Of a DNA stretch of 14,132 nt, positions 1 through 7,393 are shown one piece after another. How positions within the stretch are numbered: position 1 is the first letter of the stretch; every line of letters begins with the position of its first letter. The position numbers and the translations under genes are program-made. The notes below the pieces were generated by a model, which saw only the letters and a program-made list of their open reading frames with translations, ran no database searches and was not told the DNA's origin. Source of the DNA: Desulfuromonadales bacterium (GTDB lineage Bacteria > Desulfobacterota > Desulfuromonadia > Desulfuromonadales > UBA2294); the NCBI GenBank assembly GCA_014859615.1, contig JACUTX010000052.1, positions 1 to 14,132 on the forward strand, given 5' to 3'.

Positions 1-1370
1 TACAAAAATCCAAATTTTTTCATCCGGTAGCGAAACGCATCGATGCCGAGACTGAGACTGCGGGCCGCTTTGGACTGATTCCCCTCGGCCATTTCCAACG
101 ACTGCCGGATCAATTCACGTTCGACATCCTCGATATCGAGCCCTTCCGGCGGGAGCCGAAAGGTGATCGATCCGGTTGAGGCACCACAAGTTCTGGCGAC
201 AATCTCCTGGGGAAGATGCTCCAAAAGGAGCTCTTTTTCACTTTCGAGGATAATCGCCCGCTCGATGACATTTTTCAATTCACGCACATTCCCCGGCCAA
301 TCGTACTCGGTCAGAAATTTAGCGGCCATCTTTGAAATCGTCTGAAAATTTTTACCGAACTCGCGATTAAACTGATGAATAAAGTGATCGGCCAGCACCA
401 GGATATCGTCCGGACGCTCCCTGAGTGGCGGCAGGTAGATCGGGATCACCTGAATCCGGTAATAGAGATCCTTGCGAAAAATTTTATCTTCGATCAGGGC
501 AAGCAGATCCTGATTGGTGGCCGAGATGATCCGCACATCGATCGGAATCTCCTTGGTGCCGCCGACCCGGCGGAACGATCGCTCTTCCAGAACGCGAAGC
601 AACTTCGCCTGCATGCCGGTATCCATATCGCCGATCTCATCGAGAAAGACGGTACCGCCGTCGGCCATCTCAAACAGCCCCTTCTTCTGGATTTTGGCAT
701 CAGTGAACGCGCCCCGTTCATGCCCCATCAGTTCACTTTCGAGCAGTGCCTCCGGGACGGCGGCACAGTTGATCGCCATAAACGGCATACCGGCCCGTGC
801 ACTCTCGTAATGGATCGCCTTGGCGATCAGCTCTTTGCCGGTGCCGCTCTCCCCCTGAATCAGGATGGTACCGGCATCACTTCGGGCGACTTTATCGACC
901 ATCGACAGGACGTTCGCCATATGTCGGCTGCCACCGATAATATTGGCCAGTCCATATTTCTTAATCTGCTCGGAGCGCAGGTGTGCGATCTCTCTTTTGA
1001 GGGCACTGGTCTCCAACGCCTTTTTGATGACAATCGCCAGCTCATCGAGGTTAAACGGCTTGTTGACATAATCGTGCGCCCCCATCCGCATCGCCTTGAC
1101 CGCAGTCTCGACCACACCGAGGGCGGTCACCATGATGACGATGATCGATTCGTCGATCTCCTTGATTCGTTCCAGGACATCGAGCCCATTGATCCCGGGG
1201 AGCTGAATATCGAGCAGGACAATATCCGGGAGTTCTTCACCTAACTGTTTAAGCGCATCTTCACCGGTTGCCGCCTGGGTCACATCGTACCCCTGTTTTT
1301 TCAGGTTCTGCTCCAGCGACCAGCGGATCAGATGCTCGTCATCAACAACCAGAATTTTATATTTTTTCAT
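1..1370 (-). CDS. Sigma-54-dependent response regulator, NtrC/AtoC family (3' end at window edge)
   Basis: Cytoplasmic transcriptional activator: phosphorylated by its partner kinase, it uses ATP hydrolysis to open sigma-54 promoters. My reading of the minus strand gives 456 codons. Receiver domain is about residues 5-118, with acidic pocket D10/D11, phospho-acceptor D54, T82 and K104. The AAA+ domain is about 143-385, with Walker A GESGTGKE at 173-180, Walker B-type VFLDE at 241-245 and the sigma-54 contact loop reading GAFTDA (220-225) instead of the commonest GAFTGA. A Fis-type helix-turn-helix ends the protein (about 425-455). The last full codon is at 3-5 and bases 1-2 give TA on the minus strand, so the stop probably falls just at the edge and the gene is essentially complete. 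ATG overlaps the kinase stop (ATGA), with GAGGAA upstream as ribosome binding site. The overlap makes the kinase its obvious partner. Target genes cannot be told from the sequence. Confidence 0.95.
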   Translation of the reverse strand, partial: MKKYKILVVDDEHLIRWSLEQNLKKQGYDVTQAATGEDALKQLGEELPDIVLLDIQLPGINGLDVLERIKEIDESIIVIMVTALGVVETAVKAMRMGAHDYVNKPFNLDELAIVIKKALETSALKREIAHLRSEQIKKYGLANIIGGSRHMANVLSMVDKVARSDAGTILIQGESGTGKELIAKAIHYESARAGMPFMAINCAAVPEALLESELMGHERGAFTDAKIQKKGLFEMADGGTVFLDEIGDMDTGMQAKLLRVLEERSFRRVGGTKEIPIDVRIISATNQDLLALIEDKIFRKDLYYRIQVIPIYLPPLRERPDDILVLADHFIHQFNREFGKNFQTISKMAAKFLTEYDWPGNVRELKNVIERAIILESEKELLLEHLPQEIVARTCGASTGSITFRLPPEGLDIEDVERELIRQSLEMAEGNQSKAARSLSLGIDAFRYRMKKFGFL

Positions 1371-2863
1371 TCTATTTCCTCGCTAGTTCTGGATTGTGTA
1401 CCAACGGCCGTTACCGGAAGTTCGATCGTAACCGTTGTCCCGACGCCGACCTGGCTGGCGACAGTGATCGTCCCATCGTTCTGGGCCAGAAGCTGCCGAC
1501 AGATCGGCAGGCCGAGGCCGGTCCCTTGCGTCTTGGTCGTGTGAAACGGAACAAAAATCTTTTCGAGTTCAGCCTCCGGGATGCCGATACCGCTGTCGAT
1601 GATCTTCACCCGGACAAACTGCATGTCATTGTGCCAGGTCTGATCCGTTTCAATCTGCAGCGTCCCGCCGTCCGGCATCGCCTGCAAAGCATTGAGAAAG
1701 AGATTAAACAGAACCTGCTGAACCTGTTTTTCGTCGATGCAGACCGGCGGCAGATCTTTGGTCAGCTCCTTGATCCGATGAATATTTTTCGATTCCGGAT
1801 GTTGAGCACTGAAAAAGAGGGTCGTCTTGATCAGCTCATTGATATTGACGAGAGAGAATTCAGGGAGGCCGGGCCGGCCAAAGTAAAGAAGATCGTTCAC
1901 GGTTTTATCGAGCCGCTTGATCTGACCGAGAACTTCCCGGACAATCTCTTTACGCGGATCGTCTTCGCCGAAATCGTCGGCAATGACATTGATAGCAGCG
2001 CTGATACCGGCCAACGGGTTCTTGATCTCGTGGGCGAGTCCGGTCGCCATCTCGCCGACGGACGCAAGCCGATCGGCCCGGGCCATCTGTTGATAGTGAT
2101 AGTGCTCTATCTCTTTTTTTGCCTTCTCGAGATTGATGACCATGGCATTAAAGCTGTTCATCCAGGTTCCGATCTCGTCGCTGTACTTCGCCCGCATCCG
2201 CACCGTGAGATCCCCCGCTTCGACCAGAGCCATTTTGTCAGACATTTTCTGAATCGGACGTTTCACAAACCGGATCAGCAGCATCGATATTCCGGCGGAA
2301 AGCAGGAACACCACGATGATGGTCGAGATAAAAAAAAACCGTGATGTTTCGTCAATCTGCGTCATCATCTCGCGGAGCGAGTAGTTGAGACTGAGGACTC
2401 CGACCACCCGTTTGCCGCCGGCATGGCAGACGAAGCAGCGCTCATTGGTCTCGATCGGCTTGACCATACCGAGCACCGTCTCGTCGCCGATCTGAAAAAC
2501 CCCGCCGGGGCTATTATTGACAAAGAGCGAGAGATCTTTTGAATTAGCCTGCAATCCGATCTCCGCCGGATGACTCGACTTCAAAATGGTTCCGTCGGGA
2601 TGAAAAATACGCAGTCCGATCAGGTGGTGATTGCGCCCGACCTGTTCGAGAATCGATTGAACATCGTCGCTGTTGCCGATGCTCATGGATGTAAAAATAG
2701 ACTTTTCCACCGTCTGCAGTAAAAGTTCGACACTCTGACGGGTCGCTTCGACCAAGTGCCCCTGTTCGCGTTTGATATGAAAGAGAGCAAAGATACCGAT
2801 GCCGGTCGACAGCAGCATGACCGTAAGGAGAATAACCCGGCTAATCAGATTGTTAAATATCAA
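1367..2863 (-). CDS. Sensor histidine kinase with periplasmic CxxCH (c-type haem) motif
   Basis: Inner-membrane sensor kinase, 498 aa. Domains in order: membrane helix about 7-29; periplasmic sensor about 30-175; second helix about 176-197; HAMP about 198-250; dimerisation/phospho-acceptor helix with His278 in AHEIKNP; ATPase domain with N391, DSGIG (423-427) and GTGLG (447-451). The periplasmic part holds CFVCH (143-147), a canonical covalent haem c site; it lies after the first helix, on the side where cytochrome c maturation acts. It may sense redox state, oxygen or another haem ligand (inference). The start is TTG: an in-frame stop lies nine bases upstream and no ATG occurs before residue 16, inside the first helix. 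The TTG overlaps the stop of the pseudopilin gene (TTGA), and its own stop overlaps the regulator start (ATGA), so translation is probably coupled. Orthodox kinase; ligand unknown. Confidence 0.94.
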   Translation of the reverse strand: MIFNNLISRVILLTVMLLSTGIGIFALFHIKREQGHLVEATRQSVELLLQTVEKSIFTSMSIGNSDDVQSILEQVGRNHHLIGLRIFHPDGTILKSSHPAEIGLQANSKDLSLFVNNSPGGVFQIGDETVLGMVKPIETNERCFVCHAGGKRVVGVLSLNYSLREMMTQIDETSRFFFISTIIVVFLLSAGISMLLIRFVKRPIQKMSDKMALVEAGDLTVRMRAKYSDEIGTWMNSFNAMVINLEKAKKEIEHYHYQQMARADRLASVGEMATGLAHEIKNPLAGISAAINVIADDFGEDDPRKEIVREVLGQIKRLDKTVNDLLYFGRPGLPEFSLVNINELIKTTLFFSAQHPESKNIHRIKELTKDLPPVCIDEKQVQQVLFNLFLNALQAMPDGGTLQIETDQTWHNDMQFVRVKIIDSGIGIPEAELEKIFVPFHTTKTQGTGLGLPICRQLLAQNDGTITVASQVGVGTTVTIELPVTAVGTQSRTSEEIE

Positions 2864-3411
2864 CGATTTTCACCACTTTCGGGTACCGCGCGCTCCGGCA
2901 CCACTTTGGCTGCAGACGGATTGGTTTTCGGATAATACTGGAACTTCCAGGCGGCGTAAGTGGAGGCTCCGGCAAAAGATTCATACTCCGGCAAAAAACC
3001 GTCCTGTTGAAACGGCTTTTGCTCACTGCCGCTCTGAACGCCGACAACTCTCCCCCCCTTATCCTTGATCAGTACCCATTCCCCATCGGTCAACGGATCG
3101 GGGTAAAGTTGGCGGATGTGCTTTCTCGTCGCCAGGGAACGGGGATCCTTGAGCAGATCTTCGAGGCGGGCCGGATACTGTCCGACAAACTTGCGCTGAT
3201 CGCCCCCGCCATATTCATAATAGCTTTGAATTGCCCGCCGGTATTGATCGCCGCGCCAGAACAGCTCGGCTTCGTTGGCGCGTTGCACGATCGACTGCCA
3301 CGACCTCCCGGCGATGCCGGCTGAGAGGCCGACAATAACGACCATTACCAGAACGACCAGCAAGGCCGATCCGTTCTGCTTCTGCAGTTGCCGATAAGCG
3401 GCGGATATCAT
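2860..3411 (-). CDS. Pseudopilin-like type II secretion/type IV pilus family protein
   Basis: 183 aa. The N terminus has a short basic leader ending in a glycine (G13) followed directly by a hydrophobic helix of about 20 residues (14-34), the layout of a prepilin cleaved by prepilin peptidase and held in the inner membrane before assembly. The usual Glu at mature position 5 is absent (SALLV), as in GspK-like minor pseudopilins, so it is more likely a minor or initiating subunit than a major pilin. The segment after the helix (residues about 46-66, ELFWRGDQYRRAI) resembles a set of small secretion-associated pseudopilins in beta- and deltaproteobacteria (from memory). The soluble part has no recognisable catalytic motif. 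ATG at 3409-3411 has only a weak ribosome binding site. No other secretion genes are in the window; instead the gene overlaps the sensor kinase by four bases, an unusual partnership. Family assignment is moderate. Confidence 0.75.
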   Translation of the reverse strand: MISAAYRQLQKQNGSALLVVLVMVVIVGLSAGIAGRSWQSIVQRANEAELFWRGDQYRRAIQSYYEYGGGDQRKFVGQYPARLEDLLKDPRSLATRKHIRQLYPDPLTDGEWVLIKDKGGRVVGVQSGSEQKPFQQDGFLPEYESFAGASTYAAWKFQYYPKTNPSAAKVVPERAVPESGENR

Positions 3412-3435
3412 TTGCGGTGCAGCACTCTTTCTGCC

Positions 3436-3478
3436 GCTTCAACAAGATTCGCGGCTTTGCGTGCAACAAAGTTGAAGC
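3436..3478. repeat. Imperfect stem: 8-bp inverted repeat upstream of the pseudopilin gene
   Basis: GCTTCAAC at 3436-3443 is the exact inverse of GTTGAAGC at 3471-3478, with 27 bases between. It sits 25 bases upstream of the pseudopilin ATG and touches the first large repeat. It could be a leader hairpin or an operator; no U-run follows on either strand, so it does not look like an intrinsic terminator. Confidence 0.4.
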
Positions 3479-3613
3479 TTGTCCTCCCCGTATGCCTCTA
3501 ACGGGGATCCAGCCTTTATCGTCAATCAGAATCTGGATTCCCGATCAAAATCGTCTCGGGAATGACAGAGTGGGATCGTCTCGGGAATGACGGAGGCGAA
3601 CCGTTTCGTTTTT
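3478..3613. repeat. Palindromic MITE/REP-like repeat, copy 1
   Basis: First of two 136-bp units, 161 bases apart. The last 112 bases (3502-3613) are identical to copy 2; the first 24 differ at six positions, mostly in the hairpin loop. An inner tandem is also present: ATCGTCTCGGGAATGAC occurs at 3550-3566 and again at 3575-3591, 25 bases apart. The left arm of this copy (TCCCCG ... CGGGGA) has decayed in its terminal inverted repeat compared with copy 2. No open reading frame of its own is supported. It lies in the 372-base gene-free stretch between the hypothetical gene and the pseudopilin. Confidence 0.9.
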
Positions 3614-3638
3614 AGGCTGCCTTAGCTCTTCTTAGCGG

Positions 3639-3774
3639 CTTGTCATCCCCGAAAGCTTGTATCGGGGATCCAGCCTTTATCGTCAATCAGAATCTGGATT
3701 CCCGATCAAAATCGTCTCGGGAATGACAGAGTGGGATCGTCTCGGGAATGACGGAGGCGAACCGTTTCGTTTTT
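3639..3774. repeat. Palindromic MITE/REP-like repeat, copy 2
   Basis: The better-preserved copy. An 88-bp core (3641-3728) has 12-base terminal inverted repeats, TGTCATCCCCGA and TCGGGAATGACA, with one mismatch. Inside are two hairpins: ATCCCCGA/TCGGGGAT at 3645-3652 and 3662-3669 (9-base loop), and TTCCCGA/TCGGGAA at 3699-3705 and 3717-3723 (11-base loop), plus an inner pair GGATCCAG/CTGGATTCC joining the two halves. This is the design of the short intergenic palindromes built on TGTCATTCCCG that are scattered through many proteobacterial genomes. On the minus strand it follows the hypothetical gene and could protect or end that transcript; that is inference. Confidence 0.9.
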
Positions 3775-3783
3775 GCCCTGTTG

Positions 3784-4293
3784 TCATTTATCCTTCCCCC
3801 CCATCAGATACGACAAAATAACATCGTCCAGATCAAACTCGGTCTCCGCCTCTTCGATATCTTCTTCCAGAATCGGAATCGCTTCTTCATACTCATCTTC
3901 AACAACCGGTTGGGGGGATTCAAAAGTGGGGGGAGCTGCCGGTTCCGGTTTTATAGCGATGACCGGCTCCGCCGCCGATACCGTCGCTGCGGCGGCGGAT
4001 TCAGCCGGTACTGTTTTTTTACCGGCAAGGATTTCATCAACTCGTTGATCGAATTCACCGGTTTTCAGACGCTTGAGCATCTCCTTATGCTGTTCCTTCA
4101 TCAACTCCTCAACAACCTTATCCAGATTGTCAACCTTGGCGATATCAGCATAGGAGGTTTTCTGCCGGGCCAGAATCGTTCCACCCCGGTAGAGAAGCGT
4201 AATAATGTTAGTGGTGTTCAGGCCACCATCTTCGGTCTGAACGTGAAAGACTTCGCCTCTATAGCGAAAGTTGTGATTAAATCCGACTACCAT
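3784..4293 (-). CDS. Conserved hypothetical protein with acidic, Pro/Ala-rich tail
   Basis: 169 aa from ATG at 4291-4293. I chose this start because TTTGGA lies seven bases before it; a TTG four codons upstream (4303-4305) has no ribosome binding site. The N-terminal ~45 residues (FNHNFRYRGEVFHVQTEDGG, then a segment ending GGTILARQKTSYADI) form a compact beta-rich looking block that I remember as conserved in deltaproteobacteria and myxobacteria. A charged helix follows (about 55-85, KVVEELMKEQHKEMLKRLK), then a low-complexity Ala/Pro/Glu stretch (about 95-130) and a strongly acidic C terminus (EEDIEEAETEFDLDD). No signal peptide or membrane helix, so cytoplasmic. The layout suggests a small binding domain on a flexible acidic arm, but no function can be given. 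It follows metH by 67 bases on the same strand. Confidence 0.82.
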   Translation of the reverse strand: MVVGFNHNFRYRGEVFHVQTEDGGLNTTNIITLLYRGGTILARQKTSYADIAKVDNLDKVVEELMKEQHKEMLKRLKTGEFDQRVDEILAGKKTVPAESAAAATVSAAEPVIAIKPEPAAPPTFESPQPVVEDEYEEAIPILEEDIEEAETEFDLDDVILSYLMGGKDK

Positions 4294-4327
4294 ATTTTGA
4301 TCCAAAAAAAGGGATTAACAGACGATA

Positions 4328-4356
4328 AAACTAGCATACTACGTGAAATGACGCAA
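4328..4356 (-). promoter_or_regulatory. Possible sigma-70 promoter for the hypothetical gene
   Basis: On the minus strand TTGCGT (4351-4356) is followed after 17 bases by TAGTTT (4328-4333), in the 67-base gap between metH and the hypothetical gene. The -10 match is poor, so this is only a candidate; read-through from metH is an equally good explanation. Confidence 0.25.
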
Positions 4357-4360
4357 GGGA

Positions 4361-6763
4361 TCATGCCGTTTTGACCGCGAATAGTTCCTTGATCTTCTGC
4401 ACCGCCTCGAGCGCATCTTCAGCATAGAGATCGGCCTTGATTTCGTCTGCATAATCCTGGGTCACGACCGCGCCGCCGACCATGGTCAGAACCTTGATCC
4501 CGGCATCATGCAGCAGGGCGATCGTAACCTCCATCTGCTTTAAGGTGGTGGTCATGAGCGCCGAGAGCCCGACGGCATCGACCTGCAGCCGCAACGCTTC
4601 ATCGAGAATCTTTTGCGCCGGGACATTTTTGCCGAGATCGTAGACCTCGAAGCCGTGATTCTCCAGCAAGGTGCAGACAATATTTTTGCCAATATCGTGA
4701 ATATCCCCTTCGACCGTCGCCATAAGAATTTTCGCCAGTGGAACCAGAGCGTTTGCACCCAGCTCCTTTTTCAATCGGGCAAAGGCGATCTGCATCGTCT
4801 CGGCCGACCGCATGACCTGGGGGAGAAAAATCCGGTTCATACCAAACCGGCGTCCGACCTCCTCCAGCCCCGGCAGCAACCCTTCGTTACTCACCTGAAG
4901 CGAAGAGAGTCCTTGCGCCAGCGCCGTTTCAACCAGAGAGAGAACCCCTTCGGCGTCCCCTTCAATAATTGCCGCACTCAACCGCTCACGGATCCCGGCA
5001 GTCGATGCAACAGTGGTGACCGGTGCCGACGCAGCGCCACCATAACTGGCGATATACTCTTCGGCGCGCTGATCATGATTGAGGAGCACCATCGCCGAGC
5101 GATATGCATCGATCATCCGCTCTTCTTTCGGATTGATAATGGCGGCACAGAGGCCCGCCTCCAGCGCCATGGTAAAAAAGGCCGAGGAGAGTACCGGCCG
5201 GTTCGGCAGGCCGAACGAGATATTACTGACGCCGAGGACCGTTGCCAGACCGAGTTCATCCCGTACCCCGCGCAAGGTCCGCAGCGTCTCGACGGCCCGC
5301 TTCTGCTCGGCGGAAACCGTCAGGGTTAAACAGTCGATAATCAGATCCTGTTTCGGCAGACCGATCGCCTCGGCTCTCTCCATAATCCGCCGGGCGATGG
5401 CGATACGCCCTTCTGCTCGCTCCGGGATGCCGCTGTTATCGAGAGTCAATCCGATCACCGCAGCGCCGTACTTGACCGCGAGGGGCAAAATCGTAGCGAG
5501 ACTTTTCTCCTCGCCTGATACCGAATTAATCAGAACCTTGCCATCAGCCGCCTTGAGCCCCTGTTCGAGGGCGACCGGATCAGAAGAATCGAGGACCAGC
5601 GGCACATTGGTGACGCCATTGACCGCAAAGACCGCACTCTGAAGTGCGGCCGGTTCATCGACCCCCGGCGCTCCGCAATTGATATCGAGCAGAACGGCGC
5701 CAGCTTCGACCTGAAGCTGGGCTTCGCGGCGGATATAGGCGGTTTTCCCGGCGAGCAGCTCGGCACTGTAAGCTTTTTTACCGGTCGGATTAATCCGTTC
5801 ACCGATAATCGCACACGGGGCGTTGCTGCCGATCGCCACCACGGAACTGCGACTGGAGAGATAACCGCGGCGCGCTGGCGGCTCCCAGTGCATATCCTGC
5901 CTGGCCAGCGCCTGTGCGATAGCCCGAATATGTGCCGGGGTCGTGCCGCAACAGCCGCCGATGACCCGTACTCCGCTGGCAAGGAGACGATCATGAAACA
6001 GGGTCATCTCCTTTGGCGAGGCCGGAAAAACGGTCTCGCCGTTCACCAGAACCGGCAGTCCGGCGTTGGCCTGGGCGATAAGCGGACGATTGGTCACCTT
6101 GCGCATCCTTTCGAGGACTTCATAGATGCCGTCGATACCGAGCCCGCAGTTGGAACCGATGACATCGGCCTGCAACGCATCGAGAGTGACCGCTGCCGCT
6201 TCCGGCGGAGTCCCGAGGACGGTTCTGCCGCCATCCTCAAAGGTTAGCTGGGCAATGAAAGGGAGATCTGAAAATTGCCGGCAGGCGATCGCCGCCGCCC
6301 GGATTTCAGCAATATCGAGAAAAGTTTCGAGGGTAATGAGGTCGGCACCGGCGGCCACAAACGCCTTGACCTGTTGACCAAAAATATCGACCATCTCGTC
6401 AAAAGCTGCATCCCCGACCGGCTCAAGGAAGCGCCCGGTCGGACCGATGGTTCCGGCCACAAACTGACCATTGGTGGCAGCGCTTCGGGCAATCTCCACC
6501 CCGCGCACATTAATTTCGTGCAGACGCGATTCAAGCCCGTAATGGGCCAGTTTTGTCCGGCTGCCGCCAAAGGTATTCGCAACCAGGATGTCAGCTCCGG
6601 CCTCGGCATACGCACGATGCACACTCCCGACAACTTCGGGAGCATTCAGGTTCATCTCCTCCGGGCAACCACCGGGGGACAATCCCCGCTCCTGAAGCAT
6701 GGTCCCCATCGCTCCGTCAAGAACCAGAATTCTCTCACTGATCGCCTTAAGAAATTTATTCAT
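4361..6763 (-). CDS. metH: Cobalamin-dependent methionine synthase, short form without activation domain
   Basis: Transfers a methyl group from 5-methyltetrahydrofolate to homocysteine through B12; cytoplasmic. About 800 aa. Homocysteine/zinc domain about 1-290, with zinc ligands C206 (GSNCGLG) and C271/C272 (IGGCCGTTP). Pterin-binding domain about 315-570, opening with the IIGERINPTGKK motif. Helical B12 cap about 590-675, and B12-binding domain about 676-800 with the cobalt-ligand signature D687-x-H689-x-x-G692. The protein stops after the B12 domain: the SAM-dependent reactivation domain of the ~1200-aa E. coli enzyme is absent, as in other short MetH proteins, so reactivation needs a separate protein. 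ATG at 6763 is preferred over GTG at 6766 because AAGGA lies at good distance. It starts directly after the stop of the GerMN gene, indicating co-transcription. Confidence 0.95.
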   Translation of the reverse strand: MNKFLKAISERILVLDGAMGTMLQERGLSPGGCPEEMNLNAPEVVGSVHRAYAEAGADILVANTFGGSRTKLAHYGLESRLHEINVRGVEIARSAATNGQFVAGTIGPTGRFLEPVGDAAFDEMVDIFGQQVKAFVAAGADLITLETFLDIAEIRAAAIACRQFSDLPFIAQLTFEDGGRTVLGTPPEAAAVTLDALQADVIGSNCGLGIDGIYEVLERMRKVTNRPLIAQANAGLPVLVNGETVFPASPKEMTLFHDRLLASGVRVIGGCCGTTPAHIRAIAQALARQDMHWEPPARRGYLSSRSSVVAIGSNAPCAIIGERINPTGKKAYSAELLAGKTAYIRREAQLQVEAGAVLLDINCGAPGVDEPAALQSAVFAVNGVTNVPLVLDSSDPVALEQGLKAADGKVLINSVSGEEKSLATILPLAVKYGAAVIGLTLDNSGIPERAEGRIAIARRIMERAEAIGLPKQDLIIDCLTLTVSAEQKRAVETLRTLRGVRDELGLATVLGVSNISFGLPNRPVLSSAFFTMALEAGLCAAIINPKEERMIDAYRSAMVLLNHDQRAEEYIASYGGAASAPVTTVASTAGIRERLSAAIIEGDAEGVLSLVETALAQGLSSLQVSNEGLLPGLEEVGRRFGMNRIFLPQVMRSAETMQIAFARLKKELGANALVPLAKILMATVEGDIHDIGKNIVCTLLENHGFEVYDLGKNVPAQKILDEALRLQVDAVGLSALMTTTLKQMEVTIALLHDAGIKVLTMVGGAVVTQDYADEIKADLYAEDALEAVQKIKELFAVKTA

Positions 6764-6766
6764 CAC

Positions 6767-7366
6767 TTATTCCTTCGCATCGTCAGGGTCGATGGTCCGC
6801 TTCGAATAGGTGAAATCAGCCAATAAAGGGCGACGCAGATCGACATGTCCTTTCAGGGTATCGACCCCGGCGCCATCAATCAGGATCTGCAGCTGCCGCA
6901 GATGAGGGAAATTGACCGCAATCGAATTCGCCAATGCATAGACGGTCAACAGCTCCCCCTGACTTCCACCTGGATGCCCCGCAACAAATTTCCCATCGAA
7001 ATCGAGAGTGACCAGATCCTCTTCGACCTGCAAAGTGCGGAGCACGGTTCCGGCGGCGATCACCGCCTGTCCACTCTCGATCGGGCCGCGAATCAGAGCC
7101 TCAACCATCGCTCGCAAACACCCCTCTTCATCTTCACAGCCGATCGACTGAATCGTACTGACCAGCTGGGTCGCATCCCGGCTGGCGAAATAGAGGGTAA
7201 TCTCGCGCTCAGTCACAGCAGAGACAACCAGAGGCTGCGCATTCGGAGTGACCACCTGCATCTGCCCTTCTGGTGTCTGCCGACCAAGGATCCAGAGGAG
7301 GAGAAGAACGAAACCGATTGTTGCAGCCGCACCGAGATAGATCATTAATTTTTTATTCATAAACAT
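6767..7366 (-). CDS. GerMN-domain membrane-anchored protein
   Basis: 199 aa. One N-terminal helix (about 8-27) with no lipobox cysteine anchors it in the inner membrane. The rest lies outside and forms a GerMN domain (about 52-190): EITLYFAS start, a helix ending ALIRGP, VTLDFDGKF, a segment ending ALANSIAVNFPHLRQLQILIDG, and the closing GHVDLRRPL. GerMN domains occur in Bacillus GerM and in many Gram-negative envelope proteins; their ligand is not well established. It sits between murI (27-base gap) and metH (no gap). The link with murI suggests an envelope or peptidoglycan role (inference). I chose ATG at 7366 because GGGTGA lies ten bases upstream; ATG at 7360 is the alternative. In this phylum it has nothing to do with sporulation. 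Confidence 0.88.
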   Translation of the reverse strand: MFMNKKLMIYLGAAATIGFVLLLLWILGRQTPEGQMQVVTPNAQPLVVSAVTEREITLYFASRDATQLVSTIQSIGCEDEEGCLRAMVEALIRGPIESGQAVIAAGTVLRTLQVEEDLVTLDFDGKFVAGHPGGSQGELLTVYALANSIAVNFPHLRQLQILIDGAGVDTLKGHVDLRRPLLADFTYSKRTIDPDDAKE

Positions 7367-7393
7367 AGACGTTTTTTCACCCGTTGATTCATT

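Noticed and set aside
375..1244. Long plus-strand reading frame (289 codons)
   Set aside because: It is antisense to the response regulator, whose minus-strand translation shows all receiver and AAA+ motifs; the plus frame has no recognisable domain.
1268..2344. Long plus-strand reading frame (358 codons)
   Set aside because: Antisense shadow of the sensor kinase; low-complexity His/Asp/Arg-rich translation with no family signature.
3478..3774. CRISPR array
   Set aside because: Only two units of 136 bases with a 25-base gap, internally palindromic, and no cas genes; the geometry does not match a CRISPR.
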